From positions 1 to 53,357 of the forward strand of contig JAMOVA010000033.1 in assembly GCA_027061785.1 (NCBI GenBank): a stretch of 53,357 nt of DNA, in the 5' to 3' direction. Position numbers and translations under genes: made by a program. This document shows positions 32,773 to 41,054 of this stretch, in pieces. The notes below the pieces were generated by a model. That model had not been told where the DNA came from. It was given only the letters and a program-made list of their open reading frames with translations, and did not search any database. This stretch comes from Thermoproteota archaeon. GTDB lineage: Archaea; Korarchaeota; Korarchaeia; Korarchaeales; Korarchaeaceae. Each line of letters starts with the position of its first letter. Position 1 is the first letter of the stretch.

Positions 32773-33100
32773 GGTATATGCTATTGACAATTGGATTACC
32801 GATTCTAGTGCCCGGTAAGGGGATAGTATACCTGAGGTATCCCAGAACTAATCTACGCTGTAACCTTCCATCTTCTATAGCCGTATAATAACCTTTCCCT
32901 CCTGATGAAAGCCCCTATATCATGACAGATTGGTTGTAAGATCTATGAATAACTGTCTCAGAATAATTTTCAGTAAATCATCGTTTTGAAAAAGATATCC
33001 CGAACCATTGCGGCCAGAGATGGGTAAATCTTGCATATTTGAGATCAAAATTATATACCTAGAAGGATCGAAATCCTACCCGGGAGCGAAGGGGGTAATC
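32773..33100. other. AT-rich spacer; no gene seen
   Basis: About 330 bp of low G+C with many short stops in all frames. Near its end ATTATATACC (about 33049-33058) is a good TATA candidate for the following gene. A TGATGA word near 32907 recalls box C of a C/D guide RNA, but no matching CTGA box follows. Confidence 0.5.
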
Positions 33101-33817
33101 TTGACGAAGGGTTTGAGGCTGCTGTGTTCGACTGACTTTATGTGGGGGGCCGAGCTCCCTGAGGTGGTTAAGCTACTGGTCAGGTCCGGATGTGAGGGTG
33201 TTGTGATCTCCACGGAGCCCCCGCACTACCTGCCATCCCTGCTCCACAGATCAGTCATATCTTACCTGAGGACTGTTGTTAGAGAGCTGGACACGGTAGT
33301 GGCAGTGAGATCCCCGGTGAGCGATGTGAACGTATTCAGCACCAATCCTCACATAGCGGAGGCCTCCATGAAGAGCATCGAAGAAGCTGTAAGGCTCGCT
33401 TACTCCATAAATGCTGATTTCCTAGTCATCAGACCGTCCCAGAGACCTTACGAGGGTAATCCGTTAGTCGCCGCAAGAAAACTTCAGGCCCTAGTGACTA
33501 GGATGGGTAGGGACCAGTACGCTGCTTTCGAGTTGATTGGCAGCAATTCCAAGGAAATAGCCGATAGGCTAGCGGATCCAAGATTGGGCGTCGTGTACGT
33601 TCATGAGCATACTCCAGCCAGCATGCTATCCCATAGGAAGCTCGTTGGTGTGGCTGTACACACTTCTGATAGCAAGCCCCTCCACCGGGTGATCCCCGGG
33701 CTGAGGGAGGATACACCCTACCTGCTGCTGTACCCCGATGAGAGGAGAATGTTCGAAACTGCCATGATCAGGAGGATAGTTCTCAGGGCCAAAAATTGGA
33801 GGAATAGTTTGATTTAG
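33101..33817 (+). CDS. Degenerate endonuclease IV/isomerase-like TIM barrel
   Basis: 238 residues from TTG 33101 behind GGGGGTAATC; the frame is open to a GTG-like start at 33008, in front of the TATA box. The barrel pattern of the AP endonuclease/xylose isomerase superfamily is visible: VISTEPPHYLP, VRSPVSDVNVFSTNPHIAEASMKSIEEAVRLA, DFLVIRPSQRPYEGNP. The His ligands of active members are replaced (HAP becomes RSP, HPG becomes RPS), so a metal enzyme is unlikely. Function unknown. Confidence 0.6.
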   Translation: MTKGLRLLCSTDFMWGAELPEVVKLLVRSGCEGVVISTEPPHYLPSLLHRSVISYLRTVVRELDTVVAVRSPVSDVNVFSTNPHIAEASMKSIEEAVRLAYSINADFLVIRPSQRPYEGNPLVAARKLQALVTRMGRDQYAAFELIGSNSKEIADRLADPRLGVVYVHEHTPASMLSHRKLVGVAVHTSDSKPLHRVIPGLREDTPYLLLYPDERRMFETAMIRRIVLRAKNWRNSLI

Positions 33818-33825
33818 AGTCATGT

Positions 33826-34578
33826 TCATATCAGAATGTCCTGTCTGTCCCATCCGTCTAAGATCTTCTCTATTTCCTCCTTTATTCTCTCAAGTAGCCT
33901 CTTAGCGAACTCTTCCGCTTTGCCGGGAGACGGGATAGCATCGACGAACCCATCGTCGTACGAGAGTATGGATCCGGGCATCGGCGTTGGAGATATGCCC
34001 CTCCTCAACCTGTATATCTCCTCCCTCTCCATGTCCCCCTTCACTAGGTTCGGATCCACGACCATCACCATTGCGGTCTCATCGACACCCGCGTGTCCGC
34101 CACTGCCACCGAACAGTTCCTCCGTGATGTCTGAGGAGAGTTCCCACCACATCACCATCAGACTCTTGAGGTTCAACTCCCTCCAAGCCCTCTTCATGGC
34201 ATTGGTGATCGCCCTAACCTGACCGGAACCGCCGTGACCATTGAGGATTATCACCCTCTCGAATCCGTTATTAGAGAGCTCGGTTAGTACGTCGTACGTG
34301 AGCGCCTCCAAGGTACTTTCACTCACGCTCATGGAGCCCCAGTATCCGGAGAGGCCGGTAACGACCCCGTATCTTATGGGAGGGGCGATCAACGCGTTCA
34401 GCTCCTCAGCCAGCTGCTCCGCGATCCACTCCGGTATGATGAAGTCGGTGCCCAGAGGCAGGTGGTTTCCGTGAGCCTCGCTGACGCCCATGGGTAGTAT
34501 GACTAGATCCGTATCCTCCAGAGCTTCTTTAAACTCCTTCCAAGTGAGGAGCCAGATCCTCCTCTCCCTTCCGTTCAA
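33826..34578 (-). CDS. Creatininase-family amidohydrolase (ArfB-like)
   Basis: 250 residues. Metal motif MGVSEAHGNHLPLGTD (Glu, His, Asp), VIILNGHGGSG and a later GHAGVDETAMV give the two-metal site of creatinine amidohydrolases. In archaea, family members include the FAPy deformylase (ArfB) of riboflavin/F420 synthesis and mycofactocin MftE-like proteins, so the function is open. The ATG overlaps the stop of the upstream cDPG-synthase-like gene (ATGA), a coupled pair. Confidence 0.83.
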   Translation of the reverse strand: MNGRERRIWLLTWKEFKEALEDTDLVILPMGVSEAHGNHLPLGTDFIIPEWIAEQLAEELNALIAPPIRYGVVTGLSGYWGSMSVSESTLEALTYDVLTELSNNGFERVIILNGHGGSGQVRAITNAMKRAWRELNLKSLMVMWWELSSDITEELFGGSGGHAGVDETAMVMVVDPNLVKGDMEREEIYRLRRGISPTPMPGSILSYDDGFVDAIPSPGKAEEFAKRLLERIKEEIEKILDGWDRQDILI

Positions 34579-35897
34579 AGTCCCACCCTCTTCAGGAAGT
34601 CGTCGATTACCTTGTCCAAGGTGAGCGGTCCTATCTCCTGGAGTTCGTACTTCACGTGGGCCGTTGGCTTGTCTATCCTCAGATACCTGCCCAAGTCTGT
34701 CGGAGTTCCCAAGACGACCGCATCTGCGGGTATGGCATTTATCGTCTCCTCCAGTTCACGCATCTGCCTCTCGCTGTAGCCCATTGCCGGTAGCACGGGC
34801 CCCAGATGCGGATACTTCTCGTATGCCTCCCTTATGGATCCGACCGCGTAAGGTCTGGGATCGATTATTTCAGCATGGAGTCTCTTCGCCATCAAGTATC
34901 CGGCACCGTAACCCATCTCGCCGTGAGTGACGGTGGGGCCGTCCTCCACCACCACGACCCTCCGGCCCTCCACCAGCTCAGGCTCCTCTACCGTGTACGG
35001 CATGGCGGCGGTGATCACCCTAGCCCTGGGGTTGACCCTCTCCACGTTCTCGAGGACCTCGTTCACCTGGGTGTAGCTTGCCGTGTCCACCTTGCTTATT
35101 ATCACCACATCAGCCATCCTGATGTTCACGCTGCCAGGCCAGTACGTGAGCTCATGTCCTGCCCTGAGGGGATCGGCTACCGTGATCATCAGGTCCGGCT
35201 TGAAGAACGGGAAGTCGTTGTTTCCGCCGTCCCACAGGATCACGTCTCCCTCCTTCTCTGCCTCCCTCAGCACCTTCTCGTAATCCACTCCAGCCAGAAC
35301 TACGTTACCCAGCTTCAGATGTGGTTCGTAGTCCTCTCTCTCCTCGATCGTGGCGTTATACCTGTCCAAGTCCTCCAAGGAGGTGAACTTCTGGACCACC
35401 TGCTTCCTCAGGTCTCCGTAGGGCATGGGATGCCTGACTACCGCTACCCTGAGCCCCCTCTGCTTCAGTATCTTGGATATCCTCCGGCTAGTCGGGCTCT
35501 TCCCAGCTCCTGTCCTGACGGCTGTGACGGCGATGACGGGCTTCTCCGACTCCAGCATAGTGCTCTTAGGACCTAGCAGCATGAAATCGGCACCGTTGGC
35601 CTGAGCTATCGCGGCCCTCTCCATCAGGTACTGGTGAGAGACATCGCTGTAGGAGAAGACGACCAGATCGACTCCCTGCTCCTTTATTAGCTTCGGGAGG
35701 TCCTCCTCTGGCACTATGGGTATGCCCTCCGGGTAAAGCCTACCTGCCAGCTCGGGCGGGTATATCCTGCCTGCTATGTCGGGTAGCTGGGCCGCCGTGA
35801 AGGCGACCACCCGGTAATCCTCATTGTCCCGGAAGAAGACGTTGAAATTGTGGAAATCGCGGCCAGCGGCCCCCATTATGACGACCTTCCTAACCAT
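34575..35897 (-). CDS. Cyclic 2,3-diphosphoglycerate synthetase-like protein (COG2403)
   Basis: 440 residues. N-terminal Rossmann-like part (VVIMGAAGRDFHNFNVFFR), a P-loop AVRTGAGKSPTSR near residue 125, DVILWDGGNNDFPFF and ADVVIISKVD follow the COG2403 pattern, which includes the synthetase that makes cyclic 2,3-diphosphoglycerate, a thermoprotective solute. Many homologues are only called GTPases, so the product is not certain. ATG 35897 has GGTGG 4 nt upstream; a further ATG at 35918 adds 7 residues. It is the first gene of a two-gene operon with the creatininase. Confidence 0.8.
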   Translation of the reverse strand: MVRKVVIMGAAGRDFHNFNVFFRDNEDYRVVAFTAAQLPDIAGRIYPPELAGRLYPEGIPIVPEEDLPKLIKEQGVDLVVFSYSDVSHQYLMERAAIAQANGADFMLLGPKSTMLESEKPVIAVTAVRTGAGKSPTSRRISKILKQRGLRVAVVRHPMPYGDLRKQVVQKFTSLEDLDRYNATIEEREDYEPHLKLGNVVLAGVDYEKVLREAEKEGDVILWDGGNNDFPFFKPDLMITVADPLRAGHELTYWPGSVNIRMADVVIISKVDTASYTQVNEVLENVERVNPRARVITAAMPYTVEEPELVEGRRVVVVEDGPTVTHGEMGYGAGYLMAKRLHAEIIDPRPYAVGSIREAYEKYPHLGPVLPAMGYSERQMRELEETINAIPADAVVLGTPTDLGRYLRIDKPTAHVKYELQEIGPLTLDKVIDDFLKRVGL

Positions 35898-35957
35898 GCG
35901 ACCACCAAGCCTCCTCATTAGGAAAGAGATTTAACATTTAGCCGGGACCTTCGTATC

Positions 35958-36929
35958 GTGAGGCCGGAAAGGGAACTCATCGATCTGATCAGGGAGATCA
36001 TCAGCAGGGACCCTGAGGAGCTTCTGGAACCCGGTAGAGATGATGCCTCAGCTAGGAGGCTGGTCGATGGGATCTACGTGTTCAATACCGACATGGTGGC
36101 GGAGGCGACCGATCTGTTACCGGGGATGAGCCTCAGGCAGCTGGCCAGGAAGTGTGTGGTCTCCAATTTCTCCGATCTGGCTGCCAAGGGAGCTAAACCC
36201 CTCTTCTTCATGGCCTCCGCTGGACTGAGCAGGGATATGGGCGACGAGGAGTTCATCTCCATGGTGAAGGGATTGGAGGAGGGGTCGAGGGAGTTCGGTG
36301 CCTACTTCGTCGGTGGGGATCTGGGGGAATCGAGGGAACTCGTGATCGCGGGCTTCGCAGTGGGTAAAATCGAGAGGAACTTGGTGAGGAGGTCTGGAGC
36401 AAAGCCGGGGGATGTGCTGTTCACCACGGGTTGGTTTGGGCTCACTTGGCTGGCCTTCCAGCATCTCCTCAGGGGCATGGACCTGCCGGACGATGTGAGG
36501 GTCGAGGCCTTGAAGGCGGTTTACGAACCGGTAGCTCGAATCCGGGAGGGTATCACTGCATCAGCTTATGCTTCCTCATCGGTTGATAGCAGTGACGGGC
36601 TCTATTGGTCGCTTGAGGAACTCTCTAGAGCGAGTGGATATGGATTCTTGGTTGAGAGGATCCCCCTCCACCCAGCGGTTGAGTTGCTCGCTTCTAAGGG
36701 AAGAATCGACCCGGTGGAGGCAGCTTTTCACGGGGGAGAGGAGTATGAGATAGTGTTCTCCGTTCCTCAAGATAGGGTCGATGCCCTGCAGGAGGAGTTC
36801 TCCGAGAAGGGCCTCTCCCTAATAAGGATCGGTAGAGTGGTAGAGGATAGGGGAGTCTTCGTGAGACTGGATGAGGAGATCGAGGAAGTTGAGGAGGGAG
36901 GATGGGAACACTTCAAATCTCGAGAGTGA
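35958..36929 (+). CDS. thiL: Thiamine-monophosphate kinase
   Basis: 323 residues. N-terminal GRDDASARRLVDGIYVFNTDMVAE and SDLAAKGAKPLFF, AYFVGGDLGES, VDSSDGL and a final FHGGEEYEIVFSV are the AIRS-type ThiL motifs that bind magnesium, ATP and thiamine phosphate. It makes thiamine diphosphate, the cofactor needed by IorA. GTG start about 20 nt after an AT-rich TTAACATTTA. It overlaps the convergent MBL gene by 17 nt. Confidence 0.93.
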   Translation: MRPERELIDLIREIISRDPEELLEPGRDDASARRLVDGIYVFNTDMVAEATDLLPGMSLRQLARKCVVSNFSDLAAKGAKPLFFMASAGLSRDMGDEEFISMVKGLEEGSREFGAYFVGGDLGESRELVIAGFAVGKIERNLVRRSGAKPGDVLFTTGWFGLTWLAFQHLLRGMDLPDDVRVEALKAVYEPVARIREGITASAYASSSVDSSDGLYWSLEELSRASGYGFLVERIPLHPAVELLASKGRIDPVEAAFHGGEEYEIVFSVPQDRVDALQEEFSEKGLSLIRIGRVVEDRGVFVRLDEEIEEVEEGGWEHFKSRE

Positions 36930-37566
36930 TCAGCTCGCCGGGCTCGGGCAAGATCACCTTAGTGTTGAGGTTCGCCAACTTCACCCTTCTCTCCACCTCT
37001 TGGAGCTCCGAGGAGTCCCCGTGGAAGGGCACGACCACTCTGGGTACTAGGGCCCTGATTATCCTCACCGCCTCCTTCGGATTGGCATTGGGCGAGGGAC
37101 TCCCCGAGGGTACGAAGGCCAGATCCACGGGGGAGAAGGCCTCAAACATGTGGGAGAATCCCGTGCTATCGCCGTGAAATATCGCTTTACCTCCGATCTC
37201 CAGCAGGAACACCACGGGATGAACACCGGGATGCACGGACCTGAGCGCGTGAACCCTCATCCCTAGAACCTCGGTACTCTCTCCTTCCTTCAGCTTGATC
37301 AGTCGATCCCAATCCACCCATCTCCTTATGGTTCTGAAGACCCCCTTATTCACGATCATGTACGGGGAGAACTCCCTTATCAGGGAGCTGAGGAAATCCG
37401 GATCGAAGTGCCCGGTGTGCTCGTGGGTGTAGAATACGGCATCTATCCGCTCAGTGATGCTGCGTAGCTCTTCTACGGTGAAGTGATCACCCGGATCCAT
37501 CAGCAGGTTGAGGTCCTGCACCCTGAGCAGGATCGCCGAGCATCCCTTCCAGAGGAAGGAGATCAT
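36913..37566 (-). CDS. MBL-fold UPF0173-like protein with altered metal motif
   Basis: 217 residues. It has the UPF0173/UlaG-like layout: LLMDPGDHF, a metal motif YTHEHTGHFDPDF, FHGDSTGFSHMF and VVPFHGDSSE. The canonical HxHxDH is HxHxGH, so the Asp ligand of the second zinc is missing; activity may need only one metal or be lost. The ATG overlaps the stop of the upstream cyclophilin-like gene by 4 nt. Compare the intact relative at 25521-26192. Confidence 0.8.
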   Translation of the reverse strand: MISFLWKGCSAILLRVQDLNLLMDPGDHFTVEELRSITERIDAVFYTHEHTGHFDPDFLSSLIREFSPYMIVNKGVFRTIRRWVDWDRLIKLKEGESTEVLGMRVHALRSVHPGVHPVVFLLEIGGKAIFHGDSTGFSHMFEAFSPVDLAFVPSGSPSPNANPKEAVRIIRALVPRVVVPFHGDSSELQEVERRVKLANLNTKVILPEPGELITLEI

Positions 37567-37982
37567 TCCCTCTCCAACCTCACCATATGGCCGGTTCTCA
37601 GTTTTTCAAGCTCTTCCAGCCCCTCGACTACTCTACCGAGCGAGTTAACGCTTTCATTGAGTCTAACGTCCTCCAATGCTATCATTATCATCTTCTTAGA
37701 GGGGGAATAAGCTACGTGCCCTTTCCTCAATCGGTTCCTCGGTTTCTCCAGCCTCGTCTCTATGGGGGCCGAGATGTATATCAGATTGTTGTCCCTCACC
37801 ACCATGCCCTGCAGTGGGAGGTTCCTGTAGAGCCTCTCTATCGTTATGGGAGAGAGGTGCCTCAGGAACTCTATGGAAACTTCTTTTAATAAACTGCCGG
37901 ATCTGATGTATATAAGATACTTCTCTACCCCTTCCGATCTATTCCTCAAATATAGTTTCACCCCCGAGGAGGGAAAATTCAC
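37563..37982 (-). CDS. Cyclophilin-like fold protein (PF04126/COG2164-like)
   Basis: 139 residues. Beta-rich with FLRHLSPITIERLYRNLPLQG, then LEKPRNRLRKGHVAYSPSKKMIMIAL and a closing VNSLGRVVEGLEELEKLRTG, the layout of the small cyclophilin-like family that includes TM1367. No isomerase activity is known for the family. Starts are ambiguous: GTG at 37982, GTG 37961 or TTG 37949. It is 4-nt coupled to the MBL gene and 17 bp downstream of the S25e gene. Confidence 0.65.
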   Translation of the reverse strand: MNFPSSGVKLYLRNRSEGVEKYLIYIRSGSLLKEVSIEFLRHLSPITIERLYRNLPLQGMVVRDNNLIYISAPIETRLEKPRNRLRKGHVAYSPSKKMIMIALEDVRLNESVNSLGRVVEGLEELEKLRTGHMVRLERE

Positions 37983-37999
37983 AAAGAAGGGTTAGGAGT

Positions 38000-38257
38000 T
38001 CACCCCTCCTTCGGGGCCTTAGCCTTGGTTCCCCTATAAATCCTTATCTTCGAATTGCCATCGACATACATTACGAGCCCTTCCTTTTCGAACTCGCGCA
38101 GTAGCCTCCTGGCGACACTCACCCTGATGTTATACTTCAGGGCGAGGGATTGAGGCGTGACCACCTTGGATCTCTGAACCTCCTTCTTGATCTGCTCTAG
38201 GACGGAGGGTTTAACCTCTATTTCCCTGATTATCTTCTCTGCCTTCTCCGCGCTCAT
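38000..38257 (-). CDS. rps25e: 30S ribosomal protein S25e
   Basis: 85 residues with the winged-helix core SVLEQIKKEVQRSKVVTPQSLALKYNIR, VARRLLREFEKEGLV and a basic C-terminus. S25e binds near the small-subunit head and occurs in eukaryotes and TACK/Asgard archaea but is absent from most Euryarchaeota, which is useful for placing the organism. Confidence 0.93.
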   Translation of the reverse strand: MSAEKAEKIIREIEVKPSVLEQIKKEVQRSKVVTPQSLALKYNIRVSVARRLLREFEKEGLVMYVDGNSKIRIYRGTKAKAPKEG

Positions 38258-38296
38258 AGCAGATACCCCGTGTTAGTCGGATGTCCCATTTTTAAC

Positions 38297-39112
38297 TTAT
38301 CCCTCCTGGGGCTCGGATCCGCGCCCGCCCAGTTGGGATATGGATCTCCTCAACCTCTCCTCTTCCGCCCTCAGTAGGTCTATCCTAGCTTTTCTCGCCT
38401 CGATTTCCCTATCCAGAGTTTCCAAGAGTCTCTGCCTAGACTCGAGATTGGACAGGAAGGATGAGAGGTCTCTCAACTCCTCTGACAGACCGCTCAGCCC
38501 GGATTTGTAGTCCCTGAGCAGGTCGGACATCTTCCTGAGCTCCTCGATCAGCGGTCCACTGCCTGATGTAAGGTTTCGGGCGGCTTCCTTGACATGTTCG
38601 GCCATCTTCCTGATATCCTCGGCTAGGTCGTTCCTTATGTTTCTGAGTTCCTCTATCTCTCCCAGCAGGACCGTCTTCTGACTCTCAAGCTTCCTCGCCT
38701 GGTTTCTGAGTTCCTCTATCCTCTCCTTCAGGGAAGATTCCTCTCTCCTCATAGATTCTATTTTAGCCTCCAGCGAAGAGACTTCCGATTCCAGCACCGA
38801 TTTTCTGGACTCCAAGGAGTTGTACTCGGCCCTGAGCCTCTCCCTCCCCTCCTTGAGGACGTCCAAGTCCCTCTCCAACTCCTCGATCTGGGATTCCAGA
38901 TGGCTCAGCTCGGCCCTTCTCCTAGTTATCTCGTCCTCCAATGATAGTTTCCTTCTCTGGAGGTCCTCTATACCCTTTAGGAGGGTTTCATGTCTCGTAT
39001 TCAGCTTCTCGGTCTCGGCGCTCAATTTAGTGACCAGATCCCTGAGCTCGGTTATCCTCTCCTCTAGCTCCTCCTTCTCAGCTAGCTTCTCATCGTAATC
39101 TTCGTGGTCCAT
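38297..39112 (-). CDS. Long coiled-coil protein
   Basis: 271 residues, almost entirely heptad repeats rich in Glu/Arg/Leu/Ser, with a single break around GSGPLIEELRKM (about residue 184) that could be a hinge. No globular domain or membrane segment is seen. The fold recalls SMC-like or DUF460-type coiled coils, but there is no ATPase head. It lies between the M50 protease and S25e genes. Function unknown. Confidence 0.8.
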   Translation of the reverse strand: MDHEDYDEKLAEKEELEERITELRDLVTKLSAETEKLNTRHETLLKGIEDLQRRKLSLEDEITRRRAELSHLESQIEELERDLDVLKEGRERLRAEYNSLESRKSVLESEVSSLEAKIESMRREESSLKERIEELRNQARKLESQKTVLLGEIEELRNIRNDLAEDIRKMAEHVKEAARNLTSGSGPLIEELRKMSDLLRDYKSGLSGLSEELRDLSSFLSNLESRQRLLETLDREIEARKARIDLLRAEEERLRRSISQLGGRGSEPQEG

Positions 39113-39144
39113 CCAACTCAGCCTGTGGAAAGTTAGTTTTTAAT

Positions 39145-40215
39145 TTATTGGAGGATGGGCACTGAGATCATTAATATTAGCAGGTAAAGGAATAATCCTC
39201 TCCTCCTCTTTCTCTGTGGTACCTCACTGTACTCATCCAACACTGCGGGATAGGCTGGCATCAACTTAGCTATCAGCATCAGGGCACCAAGCAGTGGGTT
39301 GATGAGTATCATCCCCAAGACCGCTACCCACTCGAGCCATCTCACCCTGCCGCTAGTGAGGGAACTGGCCACGTGACCTCCGTCCCACGGGAGGACGGGC
39401 ATCGACAGGAAGAAGGATATCAGCAGGGCGCCCAAACCGGCGAGCGCCAGAGGCGACAGGAGTAGCATGTTCCCGCCGCCAGGGGAGAGGGCGGTCTCCA
39501 TCAATAGGAACATGAGAGGAGTCGGTAGCATCCCGGCTTTTCCCTCCTCTATCCAAGCGGAAGCCACATCCGATGGGACGGGAATCGATTGGAGAAGCCC
39601 CAGAAGGGAGATTATCAAACCGATCGAGAGGCCCGCTAGCAAACCGTAAAGGGCCACATCCAGCTGCTCCTCCCTGTTGATGAAGGGCCTGTCCCTCACG
39701 AGCAGGTCGCCCAAAGTGCCGAATCCGAAGGGAGGGGGAGGTGCCGGGATCATCAGGTCCACCTTGTACTTGCCCTCCCACTTGAGCGAGTGGCCCAGCT
39801 CATGCACCAGCAGGAAGGCCAGTATCCCGAGCGAGTGGAAGACCGTGGAGCTGAGTACATCCACCTGCATCCCTAATTCTCTCAGGAGAGAAGCGGTCCC
39901 ATCCGAGATAACCCAAGCGGAGAACAGGACTGTAGCAACGGTAACCGCGGAGAGGGCATACCTCAGCCTATCACCGACACCCAGCCTTCCGGGAATGGGG
40001 AATACGAGTAACTTGAGATCCTCCCCATCGTGAAATAGCTTGGGGAGAAGGCCCATTCCAGTCAACTTCATATACAGATCCTTGAACAAGGGCCCGGTCT
40101 CGGTGGGGCTCATCTCCTGCAGTGAGAACTCTACCTTATCCTCATAGTAGACCACATCTTTCACGTTGAAACTCTCGGCCACTACATCCTCCACTGAGGG
40201 TGGTATTTTCGACAT
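39145..40215 (-). CDS. Site-2-type membrane metalloprotease (M50)
   Basis: 356 residues, about six to seven membrane segments. The zinc motif HELGH occurs in FLLVHELGHSLKWEG and the third ligand in LPWDGGHVAS (DGGH). FGFGTLGDLL between them resembles the substrate-gating segment of archaeal S2P homologues. The N-terminal 85 residues are soluble. It likely cleaves membrane-anchored regulators or signal-peptide remnants; the target is unknown. Confidence 0.92.
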   Translation of the reverse strand: MSKIPPSVEDVVAESFNVKDVVYYEDKVEFSLQEMSPTETGPLFKDLYMKLTGMGLLPKLFHDGEDLKLLVFPIPGRLGVGDRLRYALSAVTVATVLFSAWVISDGTASLLRELGMQVDVLSSTVFHSLGILAFLLVHELGHSLKWEGKYKVDLMIPAPPPPFGFGTLGDLLVRDRPFINREEQLDVALYGLLAGLSIGLIISLLGLLQSIPVPSDVASAWIEEGKAGMLPTPLMFLLMETALSPGGGNMLLLSPLALAGLGALLISFFLSMPVLPWDGGHVASSLTSGRVRWLEWVAVLGMILINPLLGALMLIAKLMPAYPAVLDEYSEVPQRKRRRGLFLYLLILMISVPILQ

Positions 40216-40269
40216 AGGAGATCCTGCACCATTCGTTTAAAATATATGATCCCGTCGAAATTCCATGTG

Positions 40270-40800
40270 ATGCTCCAAGGCTACAGGATAAGACCCTTCA
40301 GGCCCGAGGACTTGGAGGAGGTTGAGCGCATCAACAGAGTCTTCCTGCCTGAGAACTACCCCAGCTACTTCTTCATAGAGAACTACAGGAGGTTCCCGAA
40401 CAGCTTCCTAGTGGCGGAAAGCGATGACGGTAAGGTCGTCGGGTACGTGATGTGCAGGGTCGAGAGCTATTACGCTAGGGATCAGACGATTCTGCTTGGC
40501 CACGTCCTCTCCATAGCTGTGAGCAAGAAGCACAGGAGGAAGGGTATAGGCAAGGCCCTAATGGAGGGAGCGGAGAGGGGTCTGAAGGGATATGGGGCTG
40601 ACGCGGTTTACCTCGAGGTGAGGGTCTCCAACGAGCCTGCGATAAAGCTGTACGATGATCTGGGCTACAAGAAGCTCGGGATAATTCCCGCCTACTATGC
40701 CGACGGGGAGGACGCCTACCTGATGTACAAGATGCTAGATGAGGAGATGGAGGAGGCCCTCGTCGAGGAGGTGCTGGGGAAGAGAGTGGTGAGAATATGA
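40270..40800 (+). CDS. GNAT-family N-terminal acetyltransferase (RimI/Ard1-like)
   Basis: 176 residues. YRIRPFRPEDLEEVERINR, VGYVMCRVE, acetyl-CoA loop KHRRKGIGKALMEGAER and VYLEVRVSNEPAIKLYDDLGY are standard for the archaeal NatA/RimI group that acetylates protein N-termini. ATG 40270 lies about 27 nt after AAAATATATG, so leaderless; an in-frame ATG at 40246 lies inside that box. The stop overlaps the next gene (ATGA). Confidence 0.92.
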   Translation: MLQGYRIRPFRPEDLEEVERINRVFLPENYPSYFFIENYRRFPNSFLVAESDDGKVVGYVMCRVESYYARDQTILLGHVLSIAVSKKHRRKGIGKALMEGAERGLKGYGADAVYLEVRVSNEPAIKLYDDLGYKKLGIIPAYYADGEDAYLMYKMLDEEMEEALVEEVLGKRVVRI

Positions 40801-41018
40801 GGACCATCGATCTGAGGGGTAAGAGGAGTCCTTATCCGATAATACAGATAGCGAAGACCGTGAAGAAGGCCTCCCCAGGTGAGACGATAAACTTCCTCAT
40901 AAACGATAAGGATTCGATAGACGAGGTCTACGACTGGATAAAGAGGACCGGCCATCTACTGAAGGCCGTCGTGAAGAGAGGGGATCACTGGCTGGTCCAG
41001 ATAGCAAAGAGGGAGTGA
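40797..41018 (+). CDS. TusA/SirA-like protein lacking the catalytic cysteine
   Basis: 73 residues with the TusA fold: IDLRGKRSPYPIIQIAKTVKK aligns with DxRGxxCPxPVxxxxK, then GETINFLINDKDSIDEVYDWIKRTGH. The sulfur-carrying Cys of CPxP is Ser (SPYP), so it cannot act as a persulfide carrier. Translationally coupled to the GNAT gene and 36 bp before ahcY. A structural or binding role is inference. Confidence 0.82.
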   Translation: MRTIDLRGKRSPYPIIQIAKTVKKASPGETINFLINDKDSIDEVYDWIKRTGHLLKAVVKRGDHWLVQIAKRE

Positions 41019-41054
41019 TTTTTATTTCCTCAGCTACTTGCTAAGCGATGCGCC

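Noticed and set aside
32895-32970. Possible C/D box guide RNA (TGATGA near 32907)
   Set aside because: No CTGA box D or D' at a suitable distance and no guide-length spacing.
34806-35576. 256-codon open frame on the plus strand
   Set aside because: Lies wholly antisense to the cDPG-synthetase-like gene, low-complexity His/Leu/Val-rich composition, no family pattern.
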